The translations under genes were made by a program, and so were the position numbers. Below are positions 33,106 to 41,908 of a DNA stretch of 64,000 nucleotides, piece after piece (the first letter of the stretch is position 1; each line of letters opens with the position of its first letter). The notes below the pieces were generated by a model, which ran no database searches, was not told the origin of the DNA, and saw only the letters and a list, made by a program, of their open reading frames with translations. The stretch covers positions 186 through 64,185 of the forward strand of contig AZWL01000001.1 in NCBI GenBank assembly GCA_000514715.1, given 5' to 3'. This stretch comes from Streptomyces sp. CNH099 (GTDB taxonomy: Bacteria; Actinomycetota; Actinomycetes; Streptomycetales; Streptomycetaceae).

Positions 33106-34809
33106 TCACCCGATCGGCCCCCCGTGGACGGTGTTTCCGGCCACGACGGTACGCAGGCACACGGGCAGGTCGGCCCCGGGCGTCAGGTCGGGCAGGCCCG
33201 GGGTCCCGGAGCGCGGGTCGGTCGACCAGTTCGCGATCCGGTCGTCGGGCACCTGTACGACGAGGTCCCCGGCCGCCCAGACGGCGTAGTCCGCGGGCGC
33301 GCCGGGCACGAGCACGCCGGCGTCGTCGCGGCCGACGGCCCGCCAGCCGCCGCGGGTGTGGGCGGTGAACGCCGCGCGGGCGGAGACGCGGTGCTCCGGC
33401 GTGCGGTGGAAGGCGGCGGCCCGGACGGTGCCCCAGGGGTCGAGCGGGGTCACGGGCGCGTCGGAACCGAGGGCCAGCGGCACGCCGGCACGCAGGAGCG
33501 CCGCGTACGGGTTGAGGGTCCGGGCCCGCTCCGCGCCCAGCCGCCGCGCGTACATGCCCTCCTCGCCGCCCCAGGCGGCGTCGAACGCCGGCTGCACGGA
33601 CGCGGTGAGGGCCAGCTCCGCGAATCCGGCGACGGTCTCGGGGGTGAGCATCTCCGCGTGCTCCACCCGGTGCCGCAGGGCCCGTACGCGGTCCAGGCCG
33701 ACCCGCTCGGCCGCGGCCCGCACGCCGGCCACCACGGCGGCCACCGCGGCGTCCCCGATGGCGTGGAAGCCCGCCTGGAGCCCCGCCTCGGTGCACGCGG
33801 CGACGTGGGCGGCGACCGCGTCGGCGTCGAGGTAGCCGTTGCCGCGGTGCCCGGGGCGGTCCGCGTACGGCCGCGTGAGGTGGGCGGTGCGCGAGCCGAG
33901 GGAGCCGTCGGCGCACAGGTCGCCGGCCGCGCCGAAGGCGCCGAGGCCCCGGATGCGCCGGGCGTCCGCCGGGTCCGTGAGGGCCTCGCCCCAGTAGCCG
34001 GTGACGCGCGGCCCCGGCCGCTCGGCGGCCAGCGACAGCAGCGCGGCGAAGTCCTCCGCGCCGCTGACGTCGGGCCCCGCGCACTCGTGGACGGAGCCGA
34101 TGCCGGCCGCCGCGGCCCGGTCGAGGGCGGCGCCCTGCGCGGCGGCGCGCTGGGCGGGCGACATGGCGGCGTAGGCGGCGCGGCGCGCGGCGTGGTGGGC
34201 GTCGCTGGTCAGCGGTTCGCCGGCGGCGAAGCCTGCGCGGTCGGCGATGCCGGGCACCAGGTCGAGCAGGGCGGTGCTGACCGCGGCGGAGTGCCCGTCG
34301 ACGCGGGTGAGGTAGAGCGGCCGGCCGCCGGCGGCCTCGTCCAGCTCGGCGCGGGTCGGCGGGCGGCCCTCGGGCCAGGCGGTCTCGTCGTACCCCTGGC
34401 CGATCAGCACGCGGTCCGCCGGGCGGGCGGCGGCGTGCGCCCGGATGCGCGCCAGGGCGTCGGCCGGCCCGGTGGCGCCGGACAGGTCCAGGCCGGTCAG
34501 CGCCAGCCCGGTGGCGGTCAGATGCACGTGCGCGTCGGTGAACGCGGGCGTGACCAGGGCGCCTTCGAGGTGGACGACGTCGTCGACGCCGCCGGCGTCC
34601 GCGAAGCCGTCGGCCGCGCCCTCGGAGCCGACCCAGGCCACGCGGTCGCCCTCGACGACCATGGCGGTGGCGAACGGGTCGGCGGGGCTGTGGACGGTGC
34701 CGCCGCGCAGCAGCACGGTGCGGCGGGCGGAACCCGCCGCCTCCCGCGCGGAGTTCGCGGGCCGGCCGGCGTCGTGGGAGGTGCGCGCGTCGGGGGTCTG
34801 GGCGGTCAC
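33106..34809 (-). CDS. YtcJ-type amidohydrolase (amidohydrolase family 3)
   Basis: A 567-residue metal-dependent amidohydrolase. The first metal site is PAFTDAHVHLTATGL; the second half contains HRVEHAEMLTPE, GFHAIGDAAV and LALGSDAPVTPLDPWGTV, typical of the YtcJ/family 3 group whose substrates are mostly unknown. The N-terminal beta-sandwich reads VLLRGGTVHSPADPFATAMV. The first 30 or so residues are disordered. The GTG start follows GAGGCACC. The neighbouring Lrp regulator is encoded just upstream on the same strand, so they may share control. Confidence 0.85.
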   Translation of the reverse strand: MTAQTPDARTSHDAGRPANSAREAAGSARRTVLLRGGTVHSPADPFATAMVVEGDRVAWVGSEGAADGFADAGGVDDVVHLEGALVTPAFTDAHVHLTATGLALTGLDLSGATGPADALARIRAHAAARPADRVLIGQGYDETAWPEGRPPTRAELDEAAGGRPLYLTRVDGHSAAVSTALLDLVPGIADRAGFAAGEPLTSDAHHAARRAAYAAMSPAQRAAAQGAALDRAAAAGIGSVHECAGPDVSGAEDFAALLSLAAERPGPRVTGYWGEALTDPADARRIRGLGAFGAAGDLCADGSLGSRTAHLTRPYADRPGHRGNGYLDADAVAAHVAACTEAGLQAGFHAIGDAAVAAVVAGVRAAAERVGLDRVRALRHRVEHAEMLTPETVAGFAELALTASVQPAFDAAWGGEEGMYARRLGAERARTLNPYAALLRAGVPLALGSDAPVTPLDPWGTVRAAAFHRTPEHRVSARAAFTAHTRGGWRAVGRDDAGVLVPGAPADYAVWAAGDLVVQVPDDRIANWSTDPRSGTPGLPDLTPGADLPVCLRTVVAGNTVHGGPIG

Positions 34810-34850
34810 GGCAGCGGTGCCTCGGATTCGGATCGGGTGCGGCCGCGCCG

Positions 34851-35291
34851 TCAGATGCGCGGCGGCCTGGCTTCGTACGGCGTGGAGAGCACGACCGTGG
34901 TGCGGGTGGAGACGCCGGCGAGGGAACGGATCCGGGCCAGCAGGTCCTCCAGCTCCGCCGGGGCGGCGACGCGCACCTTGAGGATGTAGTTCTCCTCCCC
35001 CGCCACGCTGTGGCACGCCTCGATCTCGTGGACCTCGGCGAGCCGGTCCGCGATGTCGTCGGGGGCGCTGGGGTCGAACGGCTTGACCGAGATGAACGCG
35101 GTCATGGGCAGGCCGATGGCCTCCGGGTCGACGACGGCGCCGTAGCCGCGGATCACGCCGCGCTGCTCCAGCCGCCGCACCCGCTGGTGCACGGCCGAGG
35201 TGGACAGGCCGGTGGCCTTGCCCAGGTCCGTATAGCTCATGCGCCCGTCCCTGACGAGCAGCTCCACGATGTGCCTGTCCAACTCCTCCAC
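34851..35291 (-). CDS. Lrp/AsnC-family regulator
   Basis: A 146-residue protein with an N-terminal helix-turn-helix (MSYTDLGKATGLSTSAVHQR, VRRLEQRGVIRGYGA) and a C-terminal RAM ligand domain (PMTAFISVKPFDPSAP, AGEENYILKVRV). Family members sense amino acids and form octamers that wrap DNA. The GTG start has no ribosome site and is preceded 8 bases earlier by TAGGTT, so the mRNA may be leaderless. An inverted repeat abuts the start codon, suggesting autoregulation. Confidence 0.9.
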   Translation of the reverse strand: MEELDRHIVELLVRDGRMSYTDLGKATGLSTSAVHQRVRRLEQRGVIRGYGAVVDPEAIGLPMTAFISVKPFDPSAPDDIADRLAEVHEIEACHSVAGEENYILKVRVAAPAELEDLLARIRSLAGVSTRTTVVLSTPYEARPPRI

Positions 35292-35312
35292 AACGCATCA
35301 ACCTACTGCGTT
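35292..35312 (-). promoter_or_regulatory. Inverted repeat AACGCA-N9-TGCGTT at the Lrp gene start
   Basis: AACGCA (35292-35297) and TGCGTT (35307-35312) form a dyad that ends right at the GTG start codon and overlaps the presumed -10 (TAGGTT on the minus strand). A dimeric Lrp protein bound here would block its own promoter. Confidence 0.55.
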
Positions 35313-35528
35313 TGCGGCGGTCAGGTACATCCGGGGCCGCCGGGGCGGGCGGGAGGCGCCCCCGGGGGCGCGCGGGGCGCGCGCCGGCGGCGTGTGACGA
35401 AGGCCACATCCCGTCCGGGAGCGAGGGGGACTCCGCGGACGATTATTCGGATGACAGCGAGGGAAATCCTTGCTGTGGTCGAGACCACCACGTGACCATC
35501 CAGGTGGCCCAACCTGAGGGGGAGCAGC

Positions 35529-35921
35529 ATGCGCCGTTCCGAGCATGTCGAGCTCGTCGATCCTGATGCGGTCGACGACGAGGAGGGCGGCGGTTACGCC
35601 GAGACCTCCCTGATCTTCCGGGTGCTCTGCCCGGACTGCGTCCAGCCCATCGCCCTGCTGGAGGGCGAGGACGTCCTGCCCGAGCACGCCCGCGTCACGC
35701 CGGCGAACCCGTTCGGGCTGACCGTGTGCACCGGCTCCGGCAGCCCGCTGTCGGCCGCCGCGCCGCAGGACGCGCGACTCGACGCGCGCGCGGAGGACCC
35801 GGCGGCGCTGCTCACGCTGCCCGAGGGCCTGGACTGGCGGCGTCAGCCCTTCTCGCACGTGGGCGGCCCCGGCAACGAGCCGGTCCGGCGCCGGCTGCCC
35901 GGGATGCGCCGGCGCAAGTAG
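35529..35921 (+). CDS. Conserved hypothetical protein with CPDC motif
   Basis: A 130-residue soluble protein. Residues 1-45 or so are acidic and then give SLIFRVLCPDCVQPIALLEG, a CxxC pair that could bind metal or be redox-active. The C-terminus is basic (RRRLPGMRRRK). The ATG follows GGGGGAGC. I recognise it only as a hypothetical protein common in Streptomyces. Its neighbours (an Lrp regulator and an acyl-CoA dehydrogenase) give no functional hint. Confidence 0.8.
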   Translation: MRRSEHVELVDPDAVDDEEGGGYAETSLIFRVLCPDCVQPIALLEGEDVLPEHARVTPANPFGLTVCTGSGSPLSAAAPQDARLDARAEDPAALLTLPEGLDWRRQPFSHVGGPGNEPVRRRLPGMRRRK

Positions 35922-35951
35922 CGCGCGCCCGGCGCCGTACGGGCCCGGCCG

Positions 35952-37130
35952 CTAGCCCCGGTCCGCCTCGGCGCCCAGGAGGTGCCGCGCGACGACCATG
36001 CGCTGGATCTGGTTGGTGCCCTCCACGATCTGCAGCACCTTCGCCTCGCGCATGTAGCGCTCCGCGGGGAAGTCGGCCGTGTAGCCGTACCCGCCGAGGA
36101 CCTGCACCGCGTCGGTCGTCACCCGCATCGCCGCGTCCGTGCAGAACAGCTTGGCCATCGCGGCCTCCTGGGCGAACGGCAGGCCCTCGTCGCGCCGCCG
36201 GGCGGCGGTGAGGTACAGCGCGCGCCCGGCCGCGAGTTGCGTCGCCATGTCGGCCAGCATGAAGCGCAGCCCCTGGAAGTCGGCGACGGGGCGGCCGAAC
36301 TGCTGCCGCTCCAGGGCGTATCCGTGCGCCGTGTCCAGCGCCGCCTGCGCCACCCCGATCGCGCACGCCGCGATGCCGAGCCGGCCGGAGTCGAGGGCGT
36401 CGAGCGCGACCGCGAACCCCTGCCCCTCCGCGCCGATGCGGCGCGTGCCGGGGATCCGCACCCCGTCGAAGTGCACCAGGCCGGTGGGCGAGCCCTTCAT
36501 GCCCATCTTCTTCTCCGGCGGCGCGGCGGTGAGGCCGGGGGCGTCGCCGGGCACCAGGAAGGCCGTGATGCCGCGGGCGCCGGGGCCGCCGGTGCGGGCG
36601 AGGACGGTGTAGAAGTCGGCGACGCCGGCGTGGGTGATCCACGCCTTGGTGCCCTGCAGGGTCCAGCCGTCGCCGTCCCGCTCGGCGCGGGTGGTCAGCG
36701 CGGCGGCGTCGGAGCCGGAGGCGGGTTCGGAGAGGCAGTACGCGCCGAGCAGGCTGCCGCCGAGGATGGCCGGAAGGAACTCCTTGCGCTGCTCCTCGGT
36801 GCCGTAGGCGGCGACCGCGTGGGCGGCAAGGGTGTGCACGGAGACGCCGAGTCCGACGGTCAGCCGGGCGGCGGCGAACTCCTCCAGCACCTGCAGGTAG
36901 ACCTCGTACGGCTGCTCCCCGCCGCCGTACTCCGCCGGGTAGGGCAGCCCGAGCAGCCCCGACCCGGACAGGGTGGCGAACAGCTCGCGGGGGAAGCGGC
37001 CGGACTCCTCCTCCTCGGCCGCCCCGGGGGCGATCTCGCGCCGGACCAGCTCGCGGACGAGGGCCAGCAGGTCGCGCGACTCCTCGGTGGGCAGCCGGCG
37101 TTCCACGGGCTGCGGACCACGTACGGCCAT
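35952..37130 (-). CDS. Acyl-CoA dehydrogenase
   Basis: A 392-residue flavoprotein that introduces the alpha-beta double bond into acyl-CoA thioesters, passing electrons to ETF. Typical blocks are LLGAYCLSEPASGSDAAAL and WITHAGVADFYTV in the middle domain, KKMGMKGSPTG, ALDSGRLGIAACAIGVAQAA, and the C-terminal QVLGGYGYTADFPAERYMRE with KVLQIVEGTNQIQRMVVARH carrying the catalytic-base region. The ATG at 37130 follows AGGAG. The chain-length preference is not evident. It is transcribed away from the next regulator and appears to be a single-gene unit. Confidence 0.93.
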   Translation of the reverse strand: MAVRGPQPVERRLPTEESRDLLALVRELVRREIAPGAAEEEESGRFPRELFATLSGSGLLGLPYPAEYGGGEQPYEVYLQVLEEFAAARLTVGLGVSVHTLAAHAVAAYGTEEQRKEFLPAILGGSLLGAYCLSEPASGSDAAALTTRAERDGDGWTLQGTKAWITHAGVADFYTVLARTGGPGARGITAFLVPGDAPGLTAAPPEKKMGMKGSPTGLVHFDGVRIPGTRRIGAEGQGFAVALDALDSGRLGIAACAIGVAQAALDTAHGYALERQQFGRPVADFQGLRFMLADMATQLAAGRALYLTAARRRDEGLPFAQEAAMAKLFCTDAAMRVTTDAVQVLGGYGYTADFPAERYMREAKVLQIVEGTNQIQRMVVARHLLGAEADRG

Positions 37131-37396
37131 GCGGTGCACTCCTCTTCGCCGGGCGCTCGTACGGCGCGGTCGACGGCGGCGCCGTACGGGATCTGCCGGC
37201 TCCGCCCGTTGTGTAGCTGCAGCCCGATGCTGCCCCGCCGGATTACGGCGAGCCGGCACGTGCGGCTGCGGTGATGGGGAGTATGCCCGATCGGCGGTAC
37301 GGCGGGACAGGCAGGGGCGGGCCATCCGGCCGCCGCCGGAACGCCGGGCCGGGCCCGTCCGCGGGACGGGTGCCGGGGGGCCGGGGCCGCCGGCCG

Positions 37397-38050
37397 TCAG
37401 GGGGCGGCGGGCCCTCCTGGCGCGGTCAGGCCGGCGAGGAGGGCGTCGTAGCCCGCCTTGACGCGGGCGACGCTCATGCCCCCGGTCCGGCGCTGGTAGC
37501 CGTAGAGGTTGGCGGCGAGCGGCGCGAGCAGGGCGTCGGCGAGCCAGCGCACGTCGCCCTCCGGCCGGATCCGGCCGATGAGCAGCGCGAGGTGCTGCCG
37601 GTACAGCTCGTACGAGCCCTCGGCGAAGCGGGCGTCGGCGGAGTCCATCTCGGCCACGAGCAGCAGCCCGAGCTGGTCCTCGGTGCGGTCGACCAGGGCG
37701 TGCAGGAAGGCGCGGATGCGCTCCGCGGCGCCGGCGCCGGGCCCGAGCGGCGGCGGGCCCGTGAGGAACGCGGCCTGGAAGCGCGCCTCGCGGTCGTCGA
37801 TGACCGCGTACGCGAGTGCCGCGCGGTCGCCGAAGCGGCGGTACACGGTGCCGACGCCGACGCCCGCGGCCCTGGCCACCTCGTCCATGGACAGCGCGTC
37901 GGGGCCGCGCTCGGCGACGATCGCGGCCGCGGCGGCGAGGATCCTGCGGCGGTTCTGCGCGGCGTCCGCGCGCTCCGCCGGAGGGCCGCCGACCACGGGC
38001 AGCACGGGGCCGGGCGGACGCCGGGCGGCGGTCGCGTCGTCGTGGGTCAC
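37397..38050 (-). CDS. TetR-family repressor of the SDR-Gdx unit
   Basis: A 217-residue regulator. The helix-turn-helix reads AAIVAERGPDALSMDEVARA and AGVGVGTVYRRFGDRAALAY. The C-terminal domain has the SBD/TetR_C look of regulators next to dehydrogenases. The GTG start at 38050 follows GGAAGGAG. The 130-base gap to the divergent SDR gene carries three copies of the same palindrome, so this protein most likely represses both directions tightly. Confidence 0.9.
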   Translation of the reverse strand: MTHDDATAARRPPGPVLPVVGGPPAERADAAQNRRRILAAAAAIVAERGPDALSMDEVARAAGVGVGTVYRRFGDRAALAYAVIDDREARFQAAFLTGPPPLGPGAGAAERIRAFLHALVDRTEDQLGLLLVAEMDSADARFAEGSYELYRQHLALLIGRIRPEGDVRWLADALLAPLAANLYGYQRRTGGMSVARVKAGYDALLAGLTAPGGPAAP

Positions 38051-38083
38051 CTGCGCTCCTTCCCGTGCGGAGGATACCGAAGA

Positions 38084-38161
38084 CGGAGAACTCTCCGGTT
38101 CATGCTGGCATCCGGAGAGTTCTCCGGTTACGCTTCCGGAAAGGAAGCGGAGAAGTCTCCG
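38084..38161. promoter_or_regulatory. Three tandem TetR operators CGGAGA-NN-TCTCCG
   Basis: Palindromes with perfect 6-bp arms at 38084-38097, 38113-38126 and 38148-38161, each followed by GTT. Centres are AC, GT and AG. Start-to-start spacings are 29 and 35 bp. The triple arrangement suggests cooperative repression of the divergent genes. Confidence 0.85.
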
Positions 38162-38180
38162 GTTAACGAAGGGAACGCTC

Positions 38181-38921
38181 ATGACGCAGCTTGCGGGCCG
38201 GACGGCCCTGGTCACCGGTGGCAGCCGCGGCATCGGGGCCGCGATCGTGCGGCGGCTGGCCGAGGAGGGCGCCGACGTGGCGCTGACGTACCACCGCTCA
38301 CCCGAACGGGCGGCCGAGACCGTGCGGGCCGTGGAAGAGAGGGGCCGGCGGGCGCTGGCCATCCCCGCCGACGCCGCGGACCCGGACGCCGTCGTGGCCG
38401 CGGTGGACCGCGCCGCCGCCGCACTGGGCCGGCTGGACGTCCTGGTGAACAACGCGGGCATCGCGCCGTACGGGCCGCTGGCCGAGGTGCGCCGGGCGGA
38501 CGTGGACGCGGTGCTCGCCGTCCACGTGCGCGCGGTCTTCCTCGCCTCCCAGGCCGCCGCCCGGCACCTCGGCCCCGGCGGCCGGATCATCAGCATCGGC
38601 AGCAGCTTCGCCGAGCGGGTGCCGATCCCGGGCTGGACGCTCTACGCCGCCAGCAAGTCCGCGCTGACGGGCCTCACCCGCGGGCTGGCCCGCGACCTCG
38701 GCCCGCAGGGCGTCTCCGTCACCGTCGTGCACCCCGGCGACACCGACACCGAGATGAACCCCGCCGACTCCCCCGACGCCGACGCCGCCCGCGCCCTCAG
38801 CGCGCTGGGCCGCTACGGCCGCCCCGAGGACGTCGCCGCCACCGTGGCCCACCTCGCCGGGCCCGGCGGCGCGCAGATCACGGGCGCGGCGGTCGCGGTC
38901 GACGGCGGCTTCGCCGCGTAG
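38181..38921 (+). CDS. Short-chain dehydrogenase/reductase (FabG-like SDR)
   Basis: A 246-residue classical SDR. The cofactor motif is VTGGSRGIGAA, the NNAG motif is VLVNNAGIAPYG, and the catalytic Ser-Tyr-Lys triad appears as SIGSS and LYAASKSAL; the ending GGAQITGAAVAVDGGFAA is characteristic. The ATG follows GAAGGGA. It is controlled by the divergent TetR and its three operators and is followed 53 bases later by a SugE/Gdx exporter. The pairing suggests handling of a toxic carbonyl or cationic compound, but the substrate is unknown. Confidence 0.92.
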   Translation: MTQLAGRTALVTGGSRGIGAAIVRRLAEEGADVALTYHRSPERAAETVRAVEERGRRALAIPADAADPDAVVAAVDRAAAALGRLDVLVNNAGIAPYGPLAEVRRADVDAVLAVHVRAVFLASQAAARHLGPGGRIISIGSSFAERVPIPGWTLYAASKSALTGLTRGLARDLGPQGVSVTVVHPGDTDTEMNPADSPDADAARALSALGRYGRPEDVAATVAHLAGPGGAQITGAAVAVDGGFAA

Positions 38922-38974
38922 CGGCCGACGGCCCGCACCGCCGCGCACGACGAACGACGAACCCGGGAGACCCC

Positions 38975-39292
38975 GTGCCCTGGATATTCCTGCTGATCGC
39001 CGCCGGCCTCGAACTCGTCTGGGCGACCGCGCTGAAGCACTCCGACGGCCTCACCCGGCCCTGGCCCGCGGCCGCGGGGCTGGTGACGGCCATGGTGAGC
39101 GTGGTCGTGCTGACGATGGCGCTGCGCCACCTGCCCGTGGGCACCGCGTACGCCGTCTGGGTCGGGCTCGGCTCGCTGGGGGTCGCCGCCGTGGGCGTCC
39201 TCGCGATGGGCGAGAGCGCGTCGCCGGCCCGGCTGGCGTGCCTGGGGCTGATCCTCGCGGGCGTCGTCGGCCTGAAGTTCGTCGAGGGCTGA
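38975..39292 (+). CDS. SugE/Gdx-type small multidrug resistance exporter
   Basis: A 105-residue, four-helix SMR protein. Glu13, the membrane-embedded proton and substrate site, lies in AAGLELVWATALKHSDG. The signature LPVGTAYAVWVGLGSLGVAA and the ending GESASPARLACLGLILAGVV match the SugE/Gdx branch, which exports guanidinium and some quaternary ammonium ions as an antiparallel dimer in exchange for protons. The GTG start follows GGGAG. Gdx genes are often controlled by guanidine riboswitches; here a TetR repressor appears to do so through the upstream SDR operon. Confidence 0.9.
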   Translation: MPWIFLLIAAGLELVWATALKHSDGLTRPWPAAAGLVTAMVSVVVLTMALRHLPVGTAYAVWVGLGSLGVAAVGVLAMGESASPARLACLGLILAGVVGLKFVEG

Positions 39293-39332
39293 GCACGCGG
39301 AACCCCGCGGGAGCACCGGGAGTTGCACCGGC

Positions 39333-39644
39333 ATGGGTGACGTCGTGCCGTATCCGGTCCTGTGCGGCTGCCTGCTCGCGGTGACGGGCTTCTTCACGTG
39401 GGTCAAGCGCGTCATACGCCGCCGCGGGGCGGCCGGCTCGGCCATGCGGGGCGCGCTCGCCGCGTACGAGGAGGCGATGCGCGTGACCGCGCACGAGTCC
39501 CACCACGAGGTCCGCGTGGCGGCGGACCGCCGGGCGGAGGCCGGCGGTCCCGGTGATCCGCGCTGGACGCCCGGCGTGACCGGTGGGCCGCGGCGGCGCC
39601 CGGGCAGGGGCCGGGTACGCCGCGGGTTCCGGTTCCGGCGGTAG
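39333..39644 (+). CDS. Small membrane-anchored basic hypothetical protein
   Basis: A 103-residue product with one N-terminal hydrophobic segment (VLCGCLLAVTGFFTWV) followed by a short amphipathic helix and an Arg/Gly/Pro-rich tail ending RRGFRFRR. The ATG is 40 bases after the exporter stop with a distant GGGAG. Codon bias is good but the tail is low-complexity. No family is recognised; it may be co-transcribed with the SDR-Gdx genes. Confidence 0.6.
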   Translation: MGDVVPYPVLCGCLLAVTGFFTWVKRVIRRRGAAGSAMRGALAAYEEAMRVTAHESHHEVRVAADRRAEAGGPGDPRWTPGVTGGPRRRPGRGRVRRGFRFRR

Positions 39645-39738
39645 GCCGCGGGACCTCTCCGGGCCGCCGGCGTCGAGCGCGCCTGGCGCCGGGGAAATCG
39701 GCGTGCGGCCGGCGGGCGCGGTCGGTTACCTTCTCGCC

Positions 39739-40341
39739 GTGACCCCGTCCGTCCCCGCATCCGCCGCGTCCGCCGGTGCCGAGGGCCCCGAGCCGCACTT
39801 CCGCCCCGCCGGGGCCGCCGACGCGCCGGCCGTCGCCGCGCTGCACGCGGCGAGCTGGCGCCGGCACTACCGGGGCGCCCTCTCCGGCGCCTACCTCGAC
39901 GGCGACGTCGTCACCGACCGCGAGGCCGTCTGGGCCGGGCGCCTCGCCGACGCCGACGCCGCGAAGGGGCGGCTGACGTACGTCTGCGAGGCAGACGGCG
40001 CCCTCCTGGGCTTCGTCCACACGGTCCTCGACGAGCACCCCCGCTGGGGCGCGCTGGTGGACAACCTGCACGTCACGTACGGCAGTCAGCGGCGCGGCAT
40101 CGGCGCCCGGCTCATGCGGCTGGCCGCCCGCGGCGTGGCGGAGCGCACGCCGCGGGCGGGGCTGCACCTGTGGGTGCTGGAGCAGAACAGCCGGGCGCAG
40201 GCCTTCTACGCCGCACTCGGCGGCTCCCGCACGGAGCGCGCTCTCGTCCCGCCGCCCGGCGGCGACCCGACCCGGCTCGCCGGCTCCCCAGCGTGTCTGC
40301 GGTACGTCTGGCCGGCCGGCGCCGGGCTGTTCCGCGGCTGA
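39739..40341 (+). CDS. GNAT-family N-acetyltransferase
   Basis: A 200-residue acetyltransferase. The fold starts at EPHFRPAGAADAPAVAALHA; the acetyl-CoA site is VDNLHVTYGSQRRGIGARLM, matching the Q/RxxGxG/A motif, and the last strand is LHLWVLEQNSRAQAFYAALG. The N-terminal Ala/Ser/Pro stretch is disordered. The GTG start is chosen for reading-frame bias; no strong ribosome site is seen. The substrate, possibly an amine antibiotic, amino acid or protein, cannot be read from sequence. It converges on the protease gene. Confidence 0.88.
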   Translation: MTPSVPASAASAGAEGPEPHFRPAGAADAPAVAALHAASWRRHYRGALSGAYLDGDVVTDREAVWAGRLADADAAKGRLTYVCEADGALLGFVHTVLDEHPRWGALVDNLHVTYGSQRRGIGARLMRLAARGVAERTPRAGLHLWVLEQNSRAQAFYAALGGSRTERALVPPPGGDPTRLAGSPACLRYVWPAGAGLFRG

Positions 40342-40366
40342 ACCCCGCCGCCGCGCCCGCGGGGCG

Positions 40367-41737
40367 TCAGCGGATGCCGACGGCCGCGAGCGCCGCCCGC
40401 TGCGCCGCCGAGACCTCGCTGCCCCACAGCACGTAGCAGATGCCGCCGGTGCCGGAGCGGACCCGTCCCGAGGCGTCGTAGCGCTTGGTCCTCAGCCAGA
40501 TGTTCTCCCACTGCCGACGCTGGTAGACGTGCCGCACCGCCGCGTTGTCCGGCGAGGCGGGGTCGTTGGCGACGACGTCGCCCTCGCGGGTGAACCCGAC
40601 GACGGTCATCAGGTGGCCCGACGTCCCGTAGCCGGCGCCGTCCAGCTCCGACTCGATGAAGGACTGGGACGTGACCAGCGGGATGCCGGCGGCGACCAGC
40701 AGTTCGGCGTCGGCGAGGGAGCCGAGCCGGGTGACGACGCCGTGCATGCCGCGGTACGTGCTCGCGTAGGCGGTGTTGAACGGCCAGTTGCCGCAGCCCT
40801 CGTACTGGTAGTCGTACGTGAACCGGGCGGCGTGGCAGACCTGCGGGTCGTCGAAGTCGGGGTTGACCCACTCGAGGTCCCCGGCGGTGGGCCGGCGGCC
40901 CCAGTACTCGACGATCATCTGCGTGGAGGTCGGGCTGCACCACGCCTCGCCGCCGTTGTCGTACTCGGGGTAGCGGCCGACGTGGATGTTCTGCGAGTAG
41001 CGCGGGACGGCCAGCTCGCGGGACAGCCGCGGCGTGCTCGCCGGCACCTCGAAGCGGTCCGGGACGTCGGAGCCCATCGCGCCGACCCGCCACACCAGCG
41101 GCGTGGCGTCGCTGCCGGGCCTGCGGTAGAGGGTCACCCGCAGCTGGTAGTCGACGAGCCGCAGCCCGCTCGCCGCGTCGTCGATCGAGAAGGTGTCGGT
41201 CCAGATGCTGCTCTTGCCGTCCGTCTGGTCGTCGACCGTCGTGCGGTGGATGTCCTCGTCGCCCGCGGCCCAGCGGCCCATCACGTACCACGGCGTGCGG
41301 CCGCCGTCGTTGTACGTGCCGCGCAGCTCGACCATCAGCCAGGTGCCGGCCGGGGCGGAGGCGTTCCACGAGGCGACGACCTCGGTCGCGGGCGGGCTGA
41401 GCCGGTGGACCGGGGAGGTCCAGGTGGCGTACTCCCAGGAGGACGTGGTCCCGGTGTGCGGGTCGGCGTACTCCGTGCGGCCCGCGGGCCGGCCGATCAC
41501 GATCCCGGGGCGGCGGCCGGGGGCGACCCGCGTCCCGCGGGCGCTGCCGCGGCGCCACGCGTGCGCCGTGGCCCAGCCCCGGTAGTCGACGAGGGAGCTG
41601 CCCAGCGGCGGGCGGTGGCCGCCGCCCGCCGCGGCGGGGGCGGTGAGCGCGGAGGCGGACGCGGTCGGGGCGGCACCGGCCGCTGCGGCCGCCAGTGCGG
41701 CGGTCAGCACGGTGCGCCGTGACGCACTTCGGGGCAT
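40367..41737 (-). CDS. Secreted C39-like cysteine peptidase with Tat signal
   Basis: A 456-residue exported protein. It begins MPRSASRRTVLTAALAAAAA, a twin-arginine signal with cleavage near residue 33. The N-terminal half is a beta-rich domain of unknown role. The C-terminal half is a peptidase_C39_2 domain: catalytic Cys in GEAWCSPTSTQMI, His in YGTSGHLMTVVG and Asp in VVANDPASP. Free-standing C39-like proteins of this kind are secreted proteases or peptidoglycan-associated enzymes, not part of a bacteriocin exporter. The ATG at 41737 follows GGAG. Confidence 0.88.
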   Translation of the reverse strand: MPRSASRRTVLTAALAAAAAGAAPTASASALTAPAAAGGGHRPPLGSSLVDYRGWATAHAWRRGSARGTRVAPGRRPGIVIGRPAGRTEYADPHTGTTSSWEYATWTSPVHRLSPPATEVVASWNASAPAGTWLMVELRGTYNDGGRTPWYVMGRWAAGDEDIHRTTVDDQTDGKSSIWTDTFSIDDAASGLRLVDYQLRVTLYRRPGSDATPLVWRVGAMGSDVPDRFEVPASTPRLSRELAVPRYSQNIHVGRYPEYDNGGEAWCSPTSTQMIVEYWGRRPTAGDLEWVNPDFDDPQVCHAARFTYDYQYEGCGNWPFNTAYASTYRGMHGVVTRLGSLADAELLVAAGIPLVTSQSFIESELDGAGYGTSGHLMTVVGFTREGDVVANDPASPDNAAVRHVYQRRQWENIWLRTKRYDASGRVRSGTGGICYVLWGSEVSAAQRAALAAVGIR

Positions 41738-41787
41738 GGCGGATTCTCCAGACGAGTTGCGGCACGTGCCGGGGGGCAGGCCACAAC

Positions 41788-41843
41788 TATTCACCTTCGC
41801 TCTGCCGTTAGGAAGTCAATCCGTGCTACGAGATGGGTGAATA
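41788..41843. promoter_or_regulatory. Widely spaced inverted repeat TATTCACC/GGTGAATA
   Basis: TATTCACC at 41788-41795 and GGTGAATA at 41836-41843, 40 bases apart, in the only AT-rich stretch between the protease gene and the divergent P-loop gene. It may be an operator pair or contain the promoter; no factor can be named. Confidence 0.4.
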
Positions 41844-41908
41844 TTGGTTCATACCACTGGCGTGACCTGGGGTGGAGGCCGCCGCGGCGGTCGCCGTAGC
41901 CTTGCGCG

